From NCBI RefSeq assembly GCF_015354335.1, contig NZ_JADKYR010000007.1, positions 1-64,000 on the forward strand: a DNA stretch of 64,000 nucleotides. The letters run 5' to 3'. This DNA is from Methylophilus sp. 13. GTDB taxonomy: Bacteria; Pseudomonadota; Gammaproteobacteria; Burkholderiales; Methylophilaceae. Made by a program: the position numbers and the translations under genes. The notes under the pieces are model-generated. The model did no database searches. It saw nothing but the letters and a program-made list of their open reading frames with translations, and was not told the origin of the DNA. Positions 8,865 through 17,443 of this stretch are shown piece after piece; within the stretch, counting starts at the first letter, position 1, and each line of letters opens with the position of its first letter.

Positions 8865-9488
8865 TTAATGACTGAGTGTTTTCAGTTGTTGCAGCAGTTT
8901 GGCCATCGCTTGACCGCGGTGACTCAACTGACTTTTGATCTCAAGCGGTAATTCTGCCACGGTTTTGCCAGTCTGCGTATCAAGAAACAGTGGGTCGTAG
9001 CCAAAGCCTTCGGTACCGCGGAACTCACGCAGGATTTCACCGCGCCATAGGCCATCGGCAATGATCGGTTGCGGATCTTGCGGATGGCGCACCAGCACAA
9101 CCACGCTGTAAAAATAGGCACGGCGGTCGGCAATGCGTTCCATGGCTGTGAGCAATTTATCGTTATTGCGCTCGTCTTGCGTGAGCAGGCTTTTGGCTGG
9201 CTGTGGCCCGGCATAGCGTGCAGAAATCACGCCAGGTGCGCCTTGCAAGGCATCGACACACAGGCCGGAATCATCGGCCAGCGCGGGCAAGCCGGTATGC
9301 TCGCTGGCATGGCGCGCCTTGGCCAGGGCGTTTTCAATAAAAGTGCCATACGGCTCGGGGCATTCTGGGACATTAAACTCGGACTGCGGCAGCACTGCGA
9401 GATTGAGCGGCGCCAGCAAATGGGTGATTTCACGGAGTTTGCCTTTGTTGCCAGAGGCAATCACCAGTTTTTCAAACGGCAAGGCCAT
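8865..9488 (-). CDS. rdgB: RdgB/HAM1 XTP/dITP pyrophosphatase
   Basis: A 207-residue non-canonical purine NTP pyrophosphatase. Family motifs are clear: VIASGNKGKLREI at the N terminus, ENALAKARHA with the metal-binding acidic residue, ALADDSGLCVDAL containing the catalytic aspartate, and GFGYDPLF plus SHRGQAM near the C terminus. It hydrolyses dITP, dHAPTP and XTP to monophosphates, keeping deaminated purines out of DNA. It starts one base after the rph stop region, an rph-rdgB pairing common in proteobacteria, and is translationally close-coupled to rph. Confidence 0.95.
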   Translation of the reverse strand: MALPFEKLVIASGNKGKLREITHLLAPLNLAVLPQSEFNVPECPEPYGTFIENALAKARHASEHTGLPALADDSGLCVDALQGAPGVISARYAGPQPAKSLLTQDERNNDKLLTAMERIADRRAYFYSVVVLVRHPQDPQPIIADGLWRGEILREFRGTEGFGYDPLFLDTQTGKTVAELPLEIKSQLSHRGQAMAKLLQQLKTLSH

Positions 9489-9489
9489 A

Positions 9490-10209
9490 TTAAGCAGCCA
9501 GTGCGGTTTGCTGAATCACGGCAATTTCGCTGATGCCCTTGGCGGCAAGATCCAGCATCTGGTTCATGGTTTCGCGGGCAAAGGGCTCGCCTTCGGCGGT
9601 GCCCTGAATCTCGACAAAGCCACCGTTGCCGGTCATGACCACGTTCATGTCTGTATCGCAGTCAGAGTCTTCGATATAGTCCAAATCCAGCACGGGTGTG
9701 CCTTGATAAACGCCGACGGAAATGGCGGCCACAGAGTCTTTGATCGGGCTCTCGGCCAACAGGCCTTTTTGCAGCAAGGTGGACACGGCATCGACCATGG
9801 CGACATAGGCGCCGGTGATGCTGGCGGTGCGGGTGCCGCCATCGGCCTGAATCACGTCACAGTCAAAGTGGATGGTGCGTTCACCGAGTTTTTCAAGGTC
9901 AATGATGGCGCGCAGACTGCGGCCGATCAGGCGCTGAATCTCTTGCGTACGGCCAGTTTGCTTGCCGCGCGCGGCCTCACGGTCCATGCGGGAACCGGTA
10001 GACCGTGGCAGCATGCCGTATTCTGCCGTCACCCAACCCTGGCCTTTACCTTTTAAAAAGCCTGGGACTTTTTCTTCTACGCTGGCAGTACAAATCACCT
10101 GGGTATCGCCAAATTTAACCAGTACTGAGCCTTCTGCATGCTTGGTGTAATGGCGAATGATTTCGATGGCACGCAACTGGTCGTTGGCGCGCTGGCTGGG
10201 TCTGGTCAT
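9490..10209 (-). CDS. rph: Ribonuclease PH
   Basis: A 239-residue phosphorolytic 3'-5' exoribonuclease that trims tRNA 3' ends. The sequence is typical throughout: [11 protein letters not shown] at the start, [17 protein letters not shown], the phosphate-binding [21 protein letters not shown] stretch, and [19 protein letters not shown]. The C-terminal region is full length, unlike the truncated Escherichia coli K-12 allele. It stands between the PP2C phosphatase gene (12 bp upstream) and rdgB (1 bp downstream) in one leftward operon. Confidence 0.96.
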   Translation of the reverse strand: MTRPSQRANDQLRAIEIIRHYTKHAEGSVLVKFGDTQVICTASVEEKVPGFLKGKGQGWVTAEYGMLPRSTGSRMDREAARGKQTGRTQEIQRLIGRSLRAIIDLEKLGERTIHFDCDVIQADGGTRTASITGAYVAMVDAVSTLLQKGLLAESPIKDSVAAISVGVYQGTPVLDLDYIEDSDCDTDMNVVMTGNGGFVEIQGTAEGEPFARETMNQMLDLAAKGISEIAVIQQTALAA

Positions 10210-10221
10210 GGTTACTTTCTC

Positions 10222-11139
10222 TTATTTAATCAATTGCCGGGTTCTGCCCAGCGCTTCTTGTATCTCGGCAATCGCCTTTTCGATTTCTTCGTCAGTCAGG
10301 TCTAACGCATACGGACTGGGCGTGGCCGGGCTTTCATTCATCATGGTGGTGGTGACGTCTAGCGGTAAATCCAGCGTTGAAATCGTCAGCGGGGTGACAA
10401 TGCGTTCGCCCCACTGCAGCGCAATGGCGCTCATGTTATCACCAACGGTAATACTGGCGGCATCGGCATCGTCGAGCAAGCGCGTGACACCATCATGGAT
10501 ATCCGCCGCCAGCATGTGTTGCGCCATACTGATCTCGGACACCACGTTCCAGACGCCATCCGAGCACAGCAACACCACATCGCCCTCCCGCAACGGAATC
10601 GGCGCAGTCAGTTCGACCTGCGGTTCACGATCCCCGCCGACGCAATTATAAATTTTATTGCGGTGCGGGTGATGGTTGACCTCGTCAGCGCGGATTTTAC
10701 CCTCGCGCAACAAGGATTGCACCACAGAATGATCTTCTGTTTGAAACTCGACCAGGCCGTTGCGGTAGAGGTAGGCGCGGGAATCGCCGACATGGGCGCA
10801 AAACAGTTTATTGTGTTGAATCAAAGCCACGACGATGGTGGTACGCGGCGACTCTTGCAAACGCTTTTGCAGGCGGACGTTTTCAATCACCTCATGCACC
10901 TGTGCAATCTGCTCGCGCAAAAATTGCGCGGGTTGCGCAATCATGGGCTTTGATTCGCGCTGAAAGGCATCGATCATGGTTTTGACCGCGATTTCGGCCG
11001 CCACATCGCCATGCTGGTGCCCGCCCATGCCGTCTGCCAACACCATGAAAATGGCATGCCGATGGTAAGAGTAAGCCAGCCGGTCCTGATTATAGGGTCG
11101 CGGCCCCTGGCGACTGCCTTGTGCAATGGTGAATTTCAT
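10222..11139 (-). CDS. PP2C-family serine/threonine protein phosphatase
   Basis: A 305-residue cytoplasmic metal-dependent phosphatase. PP2C motifs are present: RPYNQDRLAY, the metal-binding LADGMGGHQHGDVAAE, HVGDSRAYLYRNG, CSDGVWNVVSE and GDNMSAIALQW. The C-terminal 50 residues are an extra acidic/helical tail. The gene sits 10 bp after a Ser/Thr kinase gene on the same strand, so the pair likely form a reversible phosphorylation switch; the substrates are not evident from the sequence. Confidence 0.9.
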   Translation of the reverse strand: MKFTIAQGSRQGPRPYNQDRLAYSYHRHAIFMVLADGMGGHQHGDVAAEIAVKTMIDAFQRESKPMIAQPAQFLREQIAQVHEVIENVRLQKRLQESPRTTIVVALIQHNKLFCAHVGDSRAYLYRNGLVEFQTEDHSVVQSLLREGKIRADEVNHHPHRNKIYNCVGGDREPQVELTAPIPLREGDVVLLCSDGVWNVVSEISMAQHMLAADIHDGVTRLLDDADAASITVGDNMSAIALQWGERIVTPLTISTLDLPLDVTTTMMNESPATPSPYALDLTDEEIEKAIAEIQEALGRTRQLIK

Positions 11140-11149
11140 AGGATGAATT

Positions 11150-12085
11150 TCATAGTGGCTTGGTCAACACTTTAATAATTTTATCCACCAGCGAGCCACG
11201 CGGATCTTCAGCCACATGGATGCCGATCATTTTTTTCTGCAATGAAAACACACTTTGCGGTCTGAGCATGTAGTCCAGCTGCATGCACTCATCAATAATC
11301 GCCAGCAATTTTTCAGAGTATATCTGTTTGCCAAGCTCCACGGCCGGCACCAGCGTATCGTGCTTGAGGCGCTGGTTGGCCGCGATCGGCGAGGCCCGGT
11401 GCAGACAGGCATACATGCTGGCGCCTATGCTGTAAATATCGCTCCAGGGGCCCAGATGTTTGCGGTCTATATATTGCTCAGGCGGGGCATAGCCCGGCGT
11501 GTAAGTGGGCGCCAGCGTCACCTCGGACAAAGCCTGGCGCGCCGAACCGAAGTCCAGCAGCACTGGCGAGCCATCCAGGCGGATATAGATATTGGCCGGT
11601 TTGATATCAAGGTGCAGCAATTTGCGTGAGTGCACCTCACGCAATCCATTGAGCAACTCAACGAACATGCGGATCAGAAAATTCTCGGGCACAGGCTGCG
11701 CTAACGCCATGATGTAGTCTTGCAGCGATTTGCCGCGCTCATATTTCATGACCATATAAACGGTGCTGTTGGCGCGGAAGAAGTTTTTCACGCGCACGAT
11801 ATTTTTGTGCTCGATATTGGCCAGCGCCAGACCTTCTTCAAAAAAGCACTTCATGCCATGTTTGTAGGCAGCTTCATTTTTGCCATTAGAGCGGATATGC
11901 GTATCGCCCTCGCGCTCGGCCAAGGTCACCGGCATGTATTCCTTGATAGCAACCGTGGTTTTCTGCGCATCTTGCGCCAGATAGACGAAGCTGAACCCGC
12001 CCAGACTCAGCACCTTGGTAATGGTGTAGTCATGCAGCACAGTGCCTACCGGCAAGGCAAAATCGTATTTATGAGCGAGCTTCAC
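11150..12085 (-). CDS. Hanks-type serine/threonine protein kinase
   Basis: A 311-residue soluble kinase without a membrane segment or sensor domain. The glycine loop (LSLGGFSFVYLA) lacks the last canonical glycine, the catalytic lysine is in VAIKEY, and the catalytic loop reads HLDIKPANI, where the usual HRD arginine is leucine, so activation-loop phosphorylation control is unlikely in the standard way. DFG is intact (LLDFGSAR), as are the APPEQY and DIYSIG motifs. It is first in the operon with a PP2C phosphatase, rph and rdgB, and divergent from yicC across 145 bp. Confidence 0.88.
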   Translation of the reverse strand: MKLAHKYDFALPVGTVLHDYTITKVLSLGGFSFVYLAQDAQKTTVAIKEYMPVTLAEREGDTHIRSNGKNEAAYKHGMKCFFEEGLALANIEHKNIVRVKNFFRANSTVYMVMKYERGKSLQDYIMALAQPVPENFLIRMFVELLNGLREVHSRKLLHLDIKPANIYIRLDGSPVLLDFGSARQALSEVTLAPTYTPGYAPPEQYIDRKHLGPWSDIYSIGASMYACLHRASPIAANQRLKHDTLVPAVELGKQIYSEKLLAIIDECMQLDYMLRPQSVFSLQKKMIGIHVAEDPRGSLVDKIIKVLTKPL

Positions 12086-12230
12086 TAGCGCTTTAACGTC
12101 ACAATCATGGCTTTTATTAAGGGCATGGCATCAGCAGAGGCTGTGATTTGTTCTGCGCGCCGCCTTGTTTGTACCATTTTCGCATAACGATACCGCATTT
12201 GATACAATCAGTGAGTTTGCCAGGAGCCAG

Positions 12231-13124
12231 ATGATGACGATAAAAAATTCCCCCGCTAGCCAACCGATGTTGAGCATGACCGGCTTTGCGGCCACCGAAA
12301 GCCGCTTTACTGGCGGGCTGCTGCTAATTGAGCTGCGTGCAGTCAACCACCGTTATCTCGAGCTCAATGTCAAAATCGATGACAACTTGCGCCAGTTTGA
12401 GGCGCAAGTACGTGAATTGCTGCAGTCCCGCCTGGGACGTGGCAAGGTGGAATGCCGCATCAATCTCAAAAGCGATGCCGCGGTGGCTAACCTGACGCTC
12501 AATCCTGAGATGGTCGGGCAGATCGCGCAAACCCTGGCCGCGTTACAGCAACATTTTCCGCAGGCGCAACCCGTCAATCTGGTTGAAGTGCTCAAGCTGC
12601 CAGGTGTTTGCCAAACGGAGAGCATCGATACCGAGGCCATGGCGCAGAGCCTGCTCAATGGCTTGTCGCAGGCCATTGATGAACTGATTGCCGCCCGCCA
12701 GCGTGAAGGTGAAAAACTCAAGCAAGTGCTGCTCGACCGTCTGCAAGGTGTCCGTGAGCAGATCAGCATCGTCAAACCGCTGTTACCTGCCCTGATCAGC
12801 CAATATCAGGATAAACTGACCACCAAACTGCGTGAAGCCATGCAGGCAGAGGATGACCGCGTACGTCAGGAAATCGTGCTCTACGCCCAACGGATTGATG
12901 TCGATGAAGAGTTGGCGCGGCTCAATGCCCACATTGTTGAAATGGACCGCATCCTCACGGCTGGCGGCACCATGGGCAAAAAGCTGGACTTTTTGATGCA
13001 GGAAATGAACCGGGAAGCCAACACACTAGGCTCCAAATCGGTGGCGATTGAAACGACACAAGTGTCCATGCAACTGAAAGTGTTGATCGAACAGATGCGT
13101 GAACAGATTCAGAATATTGAATAA
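12231..13124 (+). CDS. yicC: YicC family endoribonuclease
   Basis: A 297-residue member of the YicC family, whose Escherichia coli member is an endoribonuclease acting on RNA. The conserved start MLSMTGFA occurs 12 residues in, and the C-terminal block LDFLMQEMNREANTLGSKS is typical; between them is a long helical region rich in Glu and Gln. The ATG at 12231 has a CAGGAG ribosome-binding site 5 bases upstream, but the start at 12267 would give the family's usual N terminus. A possible -10 box TACAAT lies at 12203-12208. It is divergent from the kinase gene. Confidence 0.9.
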   Translation: MMTIKNSPASQPMLSMTGFAATESRFTGGLLLIELRAVNHRYLELNVKIDDNLRQFEAQVRELLQSRLGRGKVECRINLKSDAAVANLTLNPEMVGQIAQTLAALQQHFPQAQPVNLVEVLKLPGVCQTESIDTEAMAQSLLNGLSQAIDELIAARQREGEKLKQVLLDRLQGVREQISIVKPLLPALISQYQDKLTTKLREAMQAEDDRVRQEIVLYAQRIDVDEELARLNAHIVEMDRILTAGGTMGKKLDFLMQEMNREANTLGSKSVAIETTQVSMQLKVLIEQMREQIQNIE

Positions 13125-13143
13125 ACCCTATTTAACACTCGGT

Positions 13144-13186
13144 TTGCACCAAAACCGTGATTCGAGAGTGCACCATTTAGGTGCGC
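13144..13186 (+). promoter_or_regulatory. Tandem NtrC-like binding sites upstream of the Anbu operon
   Basis: GCACCATTTAGGTGC at 13170-13184 is a dyad with perfect 5-bp arms that fits the NtrC enhancer consensus (GCACC-N5-GGTGC). A weaker related site, GCACCAAAACCGTGA, occupies 13146-13160, with the two sites offset by 24 bp. They lie 65-100 bp upstream of a consensus sigma-54 promoter, the usual distance for an enhancer pair. The sequence match is seen directly; binding by NtrC is inference. Confidence 0.65.
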
Positions 13187-13247
13187 TTTCTTTCTGAAAC
13201 CCGCTCATATAAAACATAAACTCATGATTTAAATGGGTTTTACAGGC

Positions 13248-13263
13248 TGGCACACGGCTTGCT
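13248..13263 (+). promoter_or_regulatory. Sigma-54 (RpoN) promoter of the Anbu operon
   Basis: TGGCACACGGCTTGCT matches the -24/-12 consensus TGGCAC-N5-TTGC(A/T) at every conserved position, with the GG and GC dinucleotides 10 bp apart. Transcription would start near 13274, about 33 bases before the ATG of the ATP-grasp gene. NtrC-like sites upstream point to nitrogen control. Confidence 0.75.
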
Positions 13264-13306
13264 CTTGTTTAAATGAATTTTACAAGTAAGGCAAAGGTCC
13301 AGCACG

Positions 13307-14800
13307 ATGACGCAAACGGCCAAACAGTTTTTTGATGAAATGCAGGGCTATGGGGGCAATGTAAGGGCGATTTACCAGGCCTATAACCGCTGGTTGGCGA
13401 ATGTGCCTACCCAGCAACTGGCGGCCAAACGCGCAGAAGCAGAAGTCCTGTTCCGCCGCGTCGGCATCACGTTTAACGTGTATGGTGAAGAAGATGGTGC
13501 CGAGCGCCTGATTCCGTTTGATGTGATTCCGCGCATGATTTCGGCCAGTGAATGGGCGCATTTGTCCAAAGGTGCCGTCCAGCGCGTACGCGCCCTCAAT
13601 ATGTTTCTGCATGATATTTATCATGATCAGGAAATCATCAAGGCCGGCATTGTCCCGCACAGCATCCTGACCAATTCCCAATACCGCCCGGAAATGGTGG
13701 GTGTGACTGTGCCTAACCAGGTGTATGCGCATGTGGCAGGGATAGACCTGGTCCGCACCAGCGAGTCGCAGTTTTACGTACTGGAGGACAACCTGCGTAC
13801 CCCTTCCGGCGTGTCTTATATGCTCGAAGACCGCAAGATGATGATGCGGCTGTTCCCGGATTTGTTTAAAAAATACCCGATTGCCCCGGTAGAGCATTAC
13901 CCCAGTGTACTGCTGAACAACCTGCGCTCGGTCGCCCAGACCGGCGTCACTGACCCGACCGTGGTATTGCTCTCACCCGGCGCTTACAACAGCGCTTACT
14001 TTGAACATGCCTTCCTCGCCCAGCAAATGGGCATAGAACTGGTGGAAGGCCAGGATTTGTTTGTCCGTAATAACGCCGTCTATATGCGCACCACGCAAGG
14101 CCCGCAAAGGGTGGACGTGATCTACCGCCGCATTGACGACGACTTCCTCGACCCTCTGGTGTTCAAGCCCGATTCCCTGTTGGGCGTGCCAGGTCTGCTC
14201 TCCGTTTACCGCAATGGTGGCGTCACATTGGCCAACGCTGTAGGCACCGGCGTGGCCGATGACAAGGCGACGTATATTTACGTGCCGGAGATGATCAAGT
14301 TCTACTTGGGTGAATCCCCCATCTTGCAGAACGTGCCTACGTATCAACTCAGCAAGGAAGATGATCTGGCCTATGTGCTGGATCATCTGCCCGAGCTGGT
14401 CGTCAAGGAAGTGCAGGGCTCTGGCGGCTACGGCATGCTGGTAGGCCCCACAGCCAGCAAACAGGAAATTGAAGAATTCCGTTTACGCATCGTCTCCAAA
14501 CCCGCTAACTACATCGCGCAGCCGACGCTGGCACTGTCAACCTGCCCAACGCTGGTCGACCAGGGCATTGCACCGCGTCATGTGGATTTACGGCCATTTG
14601 TGCTGTCTGGCAAAACGGTCAGCGTGGTGCCGGGTGGCCTGTCGCGCGTAGCGCTCAAAGAAGGGTCACTGGTGGTGAACTCCTCGCAAGGGGGCGGCAC
14701 CAAGGATACCTGGGTGCTGGAGCGGGACGATGTCAGTGCAGAAACCGTGCAGTCGCAAATGGCTGCCCAACAAGCAACGCAAGAGGCCGTTATATGTTAA
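13307..14800 (+). CDS. Circularly permuted ATP-grasp protein of the Anbu cluster
   Basis: A 497-residue protein of the circularly permuted ATP-grasp family (formerly DUF404/DUF407). Recognisable blocks are LNMFLHDIYHDQEIIKAG, DNLRTPSGVSYMLEDR, VDVIYRRIDDDFLDPL, VKEVQGSGGYGMLVGP and DLRPFVLSG. Such proteins are predicted to ligate carboxyl groups to amines with ATP, perhaps building a peptide or peptide-like tag; the substrate is unknown. It is the first of four genes that travel together in many proteobacteria (ATP-grasp, alpha-E, transglutaminase, Anbu protease). The ORF overlaps the next gene by 7 bp. The sigma-54 promoter and NtrC-like sites lie just upstream. I kept the ATG at 13307, although the only ribosome-binding candidate is a weak AAGG. 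Confidence 0.92.
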   Translation: MTQTAKQFFDEMQGYGGNVRAIYQAYNRWLANVPTQQLAAKRAEAEVLFRRVGITFNVYGEEDGAERLIPFDVIPRMISASEWAHLSKGAVQRVRALNMFLHDIYHDQEIIKAGIVPHSILTNSQYRPEMVGVTVPNQVYAHVAGIDLVRTSESQFYVLEDNLRTPSGVSYMLEDRKMMMRLFPDLFKKYPIAPVEHYPSVLLNNLRSVAQTGVTDPTVVLLSPGAYNSAYFEHAFLAQQMGIELVEGQDLFVRNNAVYMRTTQGPQRVDVIYRRIDDDFLDPLVFKPDSLLGVPGLLSVYRNGGVTLANAVGTGVADDKATYIYVPEMIKFYLGESPILQNVPTYQLSKEDDLAYVLDHLPELVVKEVQGSGGYGMLVGPTASKQEIEEFRLRIVSKPANYIAQPTLALSTCPTLVDQGIAPRHVDLRPFVLSGKTVSVVPGGLSRVALKEGSLVVNSSQGGGTKDTWVLERDDVSAETVQSQMAAQQATQEAVIC

Positions 14801-15738
14801 GCCGTACCGCAGATCATTTATATTGGATGGCACGCTATATCGAGCGTGCTGAAAACGTGGCCCGTGTGCTGGACGTGACTTATAACATGTCCCTGTTGCC
14901 TTCAGACAGCAGTAACGAAGCCGAACTTTGGGATGCCGTGCTTGAAATTGCCGGAATCCGCGACATTTATGACAGCAACTACAAAGAGCTGTCGGCCACC
15001 AATGTCATCAAGCATCTGGTCATGGATAGCCAGAACCCGTCCAGCATTTACAGCTCATTACGCAGTGCGCGTGAAAATGCCCGTGCCGTGCGTGTGGCCA
15101 TGACCACCGAGACCTGGGAAAACATGAACACACTGTGGATTGAGTTTGGGCAATATATCAAACAGGACCTGACCCAATCCGGCTTGAGCGAATTTTGCGA
15201 ATGGGTAAAAAGCCGTTCGCACCTGTTCCGTGGCGTTTGTTTTGGCACCATGTTGCGTGACGAGGCCTTTAGCTTTGTGCGCCTGGGCACCTTTATGGAA
15301 CGCGCAGACAATACTGCCCGCCTGCTGGATGTGAAGTATGAGTACCTGATGCCCATGCAAGAAGCCAATGACGGCGCGGTGGATTACTACGAATGGAGTG
15401 CGGTGTTGCGCTCGGTCTCGGCGTTTCAGGCTTACCAAAAAGTCTACCGCGATGCCATTGAACCGACCAAGGTGTCTGAATTATTGATTCTGCGTGAAGA
15501 CATGCCGCGGTCTCTGCATGCCTGTTACGCCGAGATCATGCCGATTTTGCGCCAGGTCGCCGGCAGCCGCCACACCGAAGCCGAGCGGCTGGCTGGCCAG
15601 ATGCATGCCAGACTGCATTACGGCCGCATGCTGGATATTTTAAAAGATGGCGTACACCATTTTCTGGATGAATTTATTCTGGCAAACCGCAAACTGGGCG
15701 AGGAAATACAACGTAATTTTTTAAGCGCCACGGCCTGA
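14794..15738 (+). CDS. Alpha-E domain protein (DUF403)
   Basis: A 314-residue all-helical protein of the alpha-E family. The signature opening LSRTADHLYWMARYIERAENVARVLDV and the later RLGTFMERADNTARLLDVKYE repeat are both present, suggesting an internal duplication of a helical unit. The biochemical role is unknown; the family is always linked with the permuted ATP-grasp protein and is thought to act with it in amide-bond formation. The start overlaps the end of the ATP-grasp gene by 7 bp, so the two are translationally coupled and probably made in fixed proportion. Confidence 0.92.
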   Translation: MLSRTADHLYWMARYIERAENVARVLDVTYNMSLLPSDSSNEAELWDAVLEIAGIRDIYDSNYKELSATNVIKHLVMDSQNPSSIYSSLRSARENARAVRVAMTTETWENMNTLWIEFGQYIKQDLTQSGLSEFCEWVKSRSHLFRGVCFGTMLRDEAFSFVRLGTFMERADNTARLLDVKYEYLMPMQEANDGAVDYYEWSAVLRSVSAFQAYQKVYRDAIEPTKVSELLILREDMPRSLHACYAEIMPILRQVAGSRHTEAERLAGQMHARLHYGRMLDILKDGVHHFLDEFILANRKLGEEIQRNFLSATA

Positions 15739-15819
15739 CGCCTGACACACGATTGCCATGAACCCCTCATGCGCAGATTGCTCTAAGACAGCACTGCGCT
15801 TTTTTATTTGGGAAGCGAC

Positions 15820-16656
15820 ATGCGGTTAACCATCGAACATCAAACCCAATATGTGTACAGCGAAATGGTGCCATACACCATACAGCAACTGCGCCTGACA
15901 CCCCGCACCGACCCGCGCCAGCAAGTCAGACATTGGGAGATCAAGGTAGCCGGGCAGCTGACCCCGTTTGCAGATGCGTTTGGCAACCTGGCACACACAC
16001 TGGTCGTCGACCAGCCGCACCAGGCTTTATTGATCACGGTGAGCGGTGAGGTCGAAACCGGCGCCGCGACCAGCGCAGCCACGGCAAGCTTGCCAGTGAC
16101 TGTTTTTTTGCGAGACACGCCACTCACCCAGCCCGATGATGCCATCATGGCCTTTGCCAAAGACTTTGCCCATGCGCCCGCGCAAGCGCTGATGCAGGCC
16201 TTGCGCGACCGCATGCAATACAGCAAGGGCGCCACCGAGGTGAACACCCCCGCCGCACTCGCCTTTAAGCTGGGCAAGGGCGTCTGCCAGGACCATGCGC
16301 ATGCTTTTATCGCCTGCTGCCGCAGCCTGGGCTGGCCCGCCCGTTATGTGAGTGGTTACCTGTTTACCGAGGATGGCAGCCTGATGCAAACCCATGCCTG
16401 GGTAGAAGTTTGGCAACAAGAGACATGGCTGGGGCTGGATGTCTCCAATGGTATTCCGGTGGATGAAACCCATGTCAAATTGGCGGGCGGTCTCGACTAC
16501 CGCAGTGCCAGTCCGGTGACTGGCTCACGTATGGGTGGCGGCCAGGAAGGCATGGCCAGCATGGTGAGCGTCAACCGCCAGACAGCGCTGAGCGAAGCGC
16601 AACGGCAGGCACACTTACAGCAATTACGTGAGCAGGCACAAGCCGCCCAGCAATAG
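15820..16656 (+). CDS. Transglutaminase-like cysteine protease of the Anbu cluster
   Basis: A 278-residue protein with an N-terminal beta domain (MRLTIEHQTQYVYSEMVPYTIQQLRLTPR region) and a transglutaminase-like core. The catalytic triad is visible: cysteine in GKGVCQDHAHAF, histidine in MQTHAWVEVW and aspartate in GLDVSNG. Such proteins are expected to cleave or transfer amide bonds. I chose the ATG at 15820, which has GGAAG just upstream; a TTG start four codons earlier is possible. It follows the alpha-E gene after 81 bp and precedes the Anbu gene. The C-terminal tail is rich in Gln and Ala. Confidence 0.9.
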   Translation: MRLTIEHQTQYVYSEMVPYTIQQLRLTPRTDPRQQVRHWEIKVAGQLTPFADAFGNLAHTLVVDQPHQALLITVSGEVETGAATSAATASLPVTVFLRDTPLTQPDDAIMAFAKDFAHAPAQALMQALRDRMQYSKGATEVNTPAALAFKLGKGVCQDHAHAFIACCRSLGWPARYVSGYLFTEDGSLMQTHAWVEVWQQETWLGLDVSNGIPVDETHVKLAGGLDYRSASPVTGSRMGGGQEGMASMVSVNRQTALSEAQRQAHLQQLREQAQAAQQ

Positions 16657-16708
16657 CAAGTACTCGCATGCTATGATATTTGTTAACTTGATAAATGACT
16701 GACTTGAG

Positions 16709-17443
16709 ATGACTTACTGTGTAGGAATCCTGCTTGAACAAGGTCTGGTATTGGCCTCAGACACGCGCACCAATGCCGGGGTGGACCAAGTGGCGATTGC
16801 ACCCAAGATGCACGTGTTTGAGGTGCCGGGCGAACGTATGATTGTGCTGCTGACCGCAGGCAATCTGGCGATCACGCAATCCGTGGTCAACCTGTGCCGC
16901 GAACAACTCAAGTCGGCAGAAGGCCATGCCAATCTGCACAATGTGCACTCGATGTTTGAAGCCGCCAGCGTGGTGGGCGCGGCCATGCGCAGCGTGCATC
17001 AGCGTGACGGCAAAGCACTGAAGGAGCACGGCATAGACTTTAGTGCCAGCGTGCTGGTCGCAGGGCAAATCAAGGGCGAAAAGCCACGCCTGTTTAATGT
17101 GTATGCCGCCGGTAATTTTATCGAAGCGACCCCGGATACGCCTTACCTGCAAATTGGTGAAACCAAATACGGCAAGCCGATCATTGATCGCGTGATCAAA
17201 CATCAAACCAATGTCACAGATGCGGTAAAATGCGTGCTGATTTCTTTTGACTCCACCATCCGCAGCAATATTTCTGTGGCCTTACCGATTGATTTGATGA
17301 TATACCGAACTGATACTTTAAGCGCCGGCAAACGGCAACGCCTGACAGAAGATGACCCTTGTTATGCCAGCATCCGTAAAGGCTGGAGCGAGGGCCTGAA
17401 AGCCGTGTTCTCTTCCTTGCCTGACCCTGAATGGTGTGCATGA
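16709..17443 (+). CDS. Anbu, proteasome-type Ntn-hydrolase (ancestral beta subunit)
   Basis: A 244-residue protein of the bacterial Anbu (proteasome-related, HslV-like) family. After the initiator Met the sequence TYCVGILLEQGLVLASDTRTNAGVDQVA gives Thr2 as the candidate N-terminal nucleophile, with Asp and Lys equivalents in SDTRTNAG and IAPKMHVF. Anbu assembles into rings or helical spirals; its physiological substrates are not known. The gene ends the four-gene Anbu cluster, and its stop codon overlaps the gmk start (ATGA), linking this nitrogen-regulated module to gmk and the stringent-response genes downstream. Confidence 0.93.
   Translation: MTYCVGILLEQGLVLASDTRTNAGVDQVAIAPKMHVFEVPGERMIVLLTAGNLAITQSVVNLCREQLKSAEGHANLHNVHSMFEAASVVGAAMRSVHQRDGKALKEHGIDFSASVLVAGQIKGEKPRLFNVYAAGNFIEATPDTPYLQIGETKYGKPIIDRVIKHQTNVTDAVKCVLISFDSTIRSNISVALPIDLMIYRTDTLSAGKRQRLTEDDPCYASIRKGWSEGLKAVFSSLPDPEWCA

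Noticed and set aside
9319-10056. Rightward 245-codon frame opposite rdgB and rph
   Set aside because: Both genes on the other strand match their families end to end; the long antisense frame reflects codon bias in GC-rich coding DNA.
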